Below, piece by piece: positions 61,247 to 64,000 of a DNA stretch of 64,000 bases; the first letter of the stretch is position 1, and every line of letters begins with the position of its first letter. Both the position numbers and the translations under genes were made by a program. The DNA is from Planctomycetota bacterium (GTDB lineage: Bacteria; Planctomycetota; UBA1135; GCA-002686595): the NCBI GenBank assembly GCA_021413885.1, contig JAIOPM010000057.1, forward strand, positions 1 through 64,000. The letters run 5' to 3'. The notes below the pieces were generated by a model. That model made no database searches and had not been told where the DNA came from. It saw only the letters and a list, made by a program, of their open reading frames with translations.

Positions 61247-62467
61247 TCAGAGGAACTTCAGGACGAGCCAGGTCGCAACGCCGCCGACGACCAGTGCGCC
61301 GGCGACCATCATGACCATCTTCCCGCCGCCGGACGATTTCACCGTCGGCGTCGGTTGCGGTTCGACACGGGGCATGCGCGGACGGAACCGCGTGCCTTCG
61401 AGCGGATTCTGAGCCTTCTTCGGCGCGCCCTGCGCGGACCGAGCGGGCTCGTGCTGCTGCATCGGAGCGTGCGCTTGTTGCGACGCGTGGCCTTGACGCT
61501 GCGCGAGCTGCAGACTGCCGCTCGCCGGCGCCGCGGGTTGTCCGTGGAAGCCGGTCTGCTGGATCGGCCGCGGCGGCGCGAAGTTCGCCTGCGTGATCGG
61601 CTGCTGTTGCTGCTGCATCATCGGAGCCGGCTGGCCGTGGTTGACGACCTGCGTGCGAGCGAGCGGATCGACGCCTTGTTGCGACGCCATCGGAGCTTGC
61701 TGCGCGAAGCCGCCGTTGAAGCCGGCTTGCATCGGCTGCGCGGCCTGCATCGCCGGCGCCGGAGCGCGCTGCGGCGGAGCTTGAACCGGCTGATGCGGCA
61801 TCGGCGCGGCGGGTTGCGCGGCGACGCGCGGTTGCTGTTGAGCTTGGGGCGCGGCCGGGCGTCCGGACGGAGCCGACGGACCCGACGTCTGGTGGATCGT
61901 CTCGAGCACGCGCGCCGCGAGCGCCTTCAGCGTCGGGAACACGCCTTGTCCGGTGTTCGCGATCGCTTCGAAGAAGGGAGCGTTGTGCGCGTTGAGCAGT
62001 TGGTTCAACTGGTCGACCGGCAGAGCGTCCGGCAAGTCGCGCTTGTTGAACTGGATGATGTGCGGCATCGTCGCGAGCGACTTGCCGTACTCGCGCAAGT
62101 TCTCTTCGAGGTTGCGCAGCGACTCGAGATTTTCCTCGACCATCGAGGCCGACGAGTCGGCGACGAAGACCACGCCGTCGACGCCTTGCAGCACCAGCTT
62201 GCGCGTCGAGTTGTAGTAGACCTGGCCGGGCACCGTGTAGATCTGGAAGCACGTGCGCATCCCCGCGACCGTGCCGAGATCGAGCGGCATGAAGTCGAAG
62301 AACAGCGTGCGATCGCCGTCCGTCGAGATGCTCGTGAGGTCGCCGCGGTTCTGCGACGGCGCGCGTTGGTGGACCACCTCGAGGTTGGTGGTCTTCCCGG
62401 ACATACCGGGGCCGTAGTACACGACCTTGGCGTTGACCTGACGTTGGGCGAAGTTGATTTGGACCAT
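61247..62467 (-). CDS. MglA-type small GTPase with Pro/Gln-rich linker and C-terminal membrane anchor
   Basis: 406 residues, about twice MglA. The GTPase (1-195) closely follows Myxococcus MglA: 'KVVYYGPGMSGKTTNLE' (P-loop 19-26), 'DRTLFFDFMPLDLG', 'YTVPGQVYYNSTRKLVLQGVDGVVFVADSS' in parts (VPGQ at 79-82) and NKRD (141-144). Residues ~195-380 are a Gln/Pro/Ala-rich, probably disordered linker ('QQQQQPITQANFAPPRPIQQ'). Residues 384-406 (MVMMVAGALVVGGVATWLVLKFL) form a terminal transmembrane helix, so the protein is tail-anchored. MglA proteins set cell polarity and motility; here a permanent membrane attachment is unusual. Flanked by Roadblock genes. Confidence 0.9.
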   Translation of the reverse strand: MVQINFAQRQVNAKVVYYGPGMSGKTTNLEVVHQRAPSQNRGDLTSISTDGDRTLFFDFMPLDLGTVAGMRTCFQIYTVPGQVYYNSTRKLVLQGVDGVVFVADSSASMVEENLESLRNLEENLREYGKSLATMPHIIQFNKRDLPDALPVDQLNQLLNAHNAPFFEAIANTGQGVFPTLKALAARVLETIHQTSGPSAPSGRPAAPQAQQQPRVAAQPAAPMPHQPVQAPPQRAPAPAMQAAQPMQAGFNGGFAQQAPMASQQGVDPLARTQVVNHGQPAPMMQQQQQPITQANFAPPRPIQQTGFHGQPAAPASGSLQLAQRQGHASQQAHAPMQQHEPARSAQGAPKKAQNPLEGTRFRPRMPRVEPQPTPTVKSSGGGKMVMMVAGALVVGGVATWLVLKFL

Positions 62468-62468
62468 G

Positions 62469-62981
62469 TCAATCCTGCCCCGAACCGGACGGGGAATCAG
62501 AGGAACGGTTATCGACGTGAATCAGCCCCGGATCTTGATCGGAAGCGCGAGAAGGCAGCGCACCGCCGGGCAGGCTCTGGGGATCGGAGGAGCTAGCGCC
62601 GCGCTCACCCATGCCGCGCAAGATGCGCTGCATGCGGGCGACCGCGGCTTCCATCGGTAGACGCAGCTCGTCCGGACTCGCCCCGCGATCGCAGATCGCG
62701 ACCAGCACGGCGCCCGGAACCGCCAACATCACCAACGTGCCGCGCGCGGCGCGCAAGACGACGCGCTGCGGCATGTTCCACGACAGCGGCGCGACCGCGC
62801 GCGCGAGTTCGCAGTGCCAACCGGTCGCGAGAGCGGCGAGCGAGTCGATGTCCTCGCGCGTGCCGTCCTGCGGTTCCTCGGCGTGCTTGCCGCGCACGCA
62901 CACCGGCACGCCGTCGGGCGCGACCAGCACCGCCAACCGCACGCCGGGGATCTTCGAGAGGGGATCGAGCACTTCGATCAT
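62469..62981 (-). CDS. Roadblock/LC7-domain protein, second of the operon
   Basis: 170 residues from ATG 62981; the start overlaps the stop of the gene before it (ATGA). 'MIEVLDPLSKIPGVRLAVLVAPDGVPVCVRGKH' in parts and 'DIDSLAALATGWHCELARAVAPLSW', 'RVVLRAARGTLVMLAVPGAVLVAICDRGASPDELRLPMEAAVARMQRIL' show the Roadblock fold. A Ser/Asp/Pro-rich tail of ~45 residues follows. It ends one base before the MglA-type ATG. Likely partner or regulator of that GTPase. Confidence 0.85.
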   Translation of the reverse strand: MIEVLDPLSKIPGVRLAVLVAPDGVPVCVRGKHAEEPQDGTREDIDSLAALATGWHCELARAVAPLSWNMPQRVVLRAARGTLVMLAVPGAVLVAICDRGASPDELRLPMEAAVARMQRILRGMGERGASSSDPQSLPGGALPSRASDQDPGLIHVDNRSSDSPSGSGQD

Positions 62982-64000
62982 GACGCCTCTTCCTCGTTGC
63001 CGGCGGAGAGTCCGGCGAGTTCGGTCAACGCGCGACGATGGCGTTCGTCGGGCGCCTTGTGCATCCAGATCGCGGCGGACGCGAGCTCGCCCGGCGAGAT
63101 CAACAGCGTGCCGAAGTCGCCTTCGAGCGAGATCTCGGTCGCTTGGCCGAGCCCGAGTCGACGCGCGGCGCCTGCGCTCTTCTGCACGACTTCGCGCACG
63201 GCGCGCGCATGGCGCTCGGCGGTCGCGCCCTTCGGACCTTGGACGAGCGCGGTCGCGCCGCGCACGTAGACCGACGCGGAGACGCCGGGCTCCGCGACCA
63301 GCCACTGCAAGCGCGGGCGCACCGAGCCGTTGCTCGGCGCCGGCGATTCCGGTCGCGCATCGTCGTCGGCCAACTTGCCGTCCTTTTCGACCTGGCGCAG
63401 AGCTTGGTCGACAGCGGGCGCGCGGTCGGACCGCGTCGAGATCGCGCGGTAACGCGCTTCGTGATGCGGATCGCCCGGTTCGAGCTCGAGCAAGCGCGAG
63501 AGCACGCGTTGAGCGTCCGCCCACGCGCCGATGCGCTCGTAGATCTCGAGCTCGAGCTTCAACGGCGCCGGGTCGTTCGGCAGCAGCTTCTCCGCGGCCG
63601 CCACGAACTCGAGCGCGAGGCGCCCGTCGTCGCGACGCTTGTCGGCGAGGAAGCGTTTGCAGCGCGCCTCGGCGCGGAAGAGTTGGGCGAGACCTTCGCC
63701 GGTCTGCGTGTACCACTCGTTCGCGCACTCCTCGGCGCGCGCGACGCGGCCGGACGCGAGCAACGTCTCGGTGAGTTCGCGGTAGAGCGCGGGACGCGGA
63801 GCCTCGCGCAGTTGGCGATAGAGTTCGCGCGTGCGGTCCTCGCGTTCGAGTTCGCGCGAGCGTTCGACGAGGCGCATCAGCTCCGGATTGCCCGGGTAGA
63901 GCTCGAGGGCTTCCTCGCACACGCGCTCGACCTCGGACATCTCGCCGCGTTGCACGTGCTCGCGCGCGAGCGACAGGTAGTTCTGCACCGTCGCCGAGTC
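62978..64000 (-). CDS. TPR plus Roadblock-like protein, 5' end cut by window
   Basis: At least 341 codons; the frame (...DSATVQNYLSLAREHV) stays open at the window edge, so the GTG at 63988 is probably internal. N-terminal tetratricopeptide-like helices ('EVERVCEEALELYPGNPELMRLVERS', 'ARAEECANEWYTQTGEG') are followed, from ~220, by a Roadblock-like domain ('LQWLVAEPGVSASVYVRGATALVQGPKGATAERHARAVREVVQKSAG', 'TEISLEGDFGTLLISPGELASAAIWM' in parts). It opens the operon of Roadblock-MglA genes and overlaps the next start by 4 bases. TPRs suggest it recruits a target to the GTPase. Confidence 0.78.
   Translation of the reverse strand, partial: DSATVQNYLSLAREHVQRGEMSEVERVCEEALELYPGNPELMRLVERSRELEREDRTRELYRQLREAPRPALYRELTETLLASGRVARAEECANEWYTQTGEGLAQLFRAEARCKRFLADKRRDDGRLALEFVAAAEKLLPNDPAPLKLELEIYERIGAWADAQRVLSRLLELEPGDPHHEARYRAISTRSDRAPAVDQALRQVEKDGKLADDDARPESPAPSNGSVRPRLQWLVAEPGVSASVYVRGATALVQGPKGATAERHARAVREVVQKSAGAARRLGLGQATEISLEGDFGTLLISPGELASAAIWMHKAPDERHRRALTELAGLSAGNEEEAS

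Overview
The window is very GC-rich (visibly about 70 %), almost fully coding, and carries about 51 protein genes, one tRNA and no rRNA, CRISPR array, phage or integrase. Gene content points to a member of the Planctomycetota, probably an uncultured or little-studied lineage: a Ser/Thr kinase fused to a formylglycine-generating-enzyme-like domain, an ECF sigma factor with a long extracytoplasmic tail, a Ca-binding 'DCNGN..D.CD' motif, and three secreted proteins sharing a Cys-containing C-terminal domain. Lipid A-related KdsB, TolC/RND efflux and peptidoglycan-recycling genes indicate a diderm envelope. The phylum call is inference from gene families; no 16S is present.

Layout. 1-4.1 kb: end of a secreted PQQ-type propeller protein, polyphosphate kinase 2, a small exported protein and a pseudouridine synthase. 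4.15-4.31 kb: a ~159-bp palindromic repeat element. 4.3-10.8 kb: two polytopic glycosyltransferase-like proteins, a DCC/HTTM-like membrane oxidoreductase and an M28 peptidase. 10.9-15.9 kb: a membrane-tethered ECF sigma factor in one unit with two SPFH (band 7) proteins. 15.9-19.5 kb: zinc-ribbon protein, YihY-type membrane protein, C39-like peptidase. 19.6-26.1 kb: a complete heavy-metal RND efflux operon (Cys-rich exported protein, TolC, adaptor, CzcA), divergent from an OPT transporter. 28.4-35.5 kb: a frameshifted uracil-DNA glycosylase, MoaB, an M16-fold protein without its zinc motif, BtpA, an AraC regulator and an alpha/beta hydrolase without its serine. 35.5-43.2 kb: tRNA-Thr(CGT), HEAT-repeat protein, NagZ-AnmK peptidoglycan recycling pair, NtrC-type activator, LysM protein. 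43.4-49 kb: membrane glycosyltransferase, lipoprotein, KdsB and CTP synthase. 49-55.3 kb: kinase-FGE fusion with an unknown partner and two secreted propeller proteins. 55.4-60.6 kb: glutaryl-CoA dehydrogenase, EI24/CysZ protein, MetRS, HU with a 22-residue Lys-rich peptide gene, and ribosomal protein L28. 60.7-64 kb: a four-gene operon of three Roadblock/LC7 proteins and an MglA-type GTPase carrying its own C-terminal membrane anchor.

The most unusual systems are the tail-anchored MglA/triple-Roadblock operon, the membrane-tethered sigma factor with SPFH partners, the separate Lys-rich mini-gene in front of HU, the shared C-terminal domain of three secreted proteins, and the large palindromic element. 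All functional statements rest on reading motifs by eye; no database search was run.
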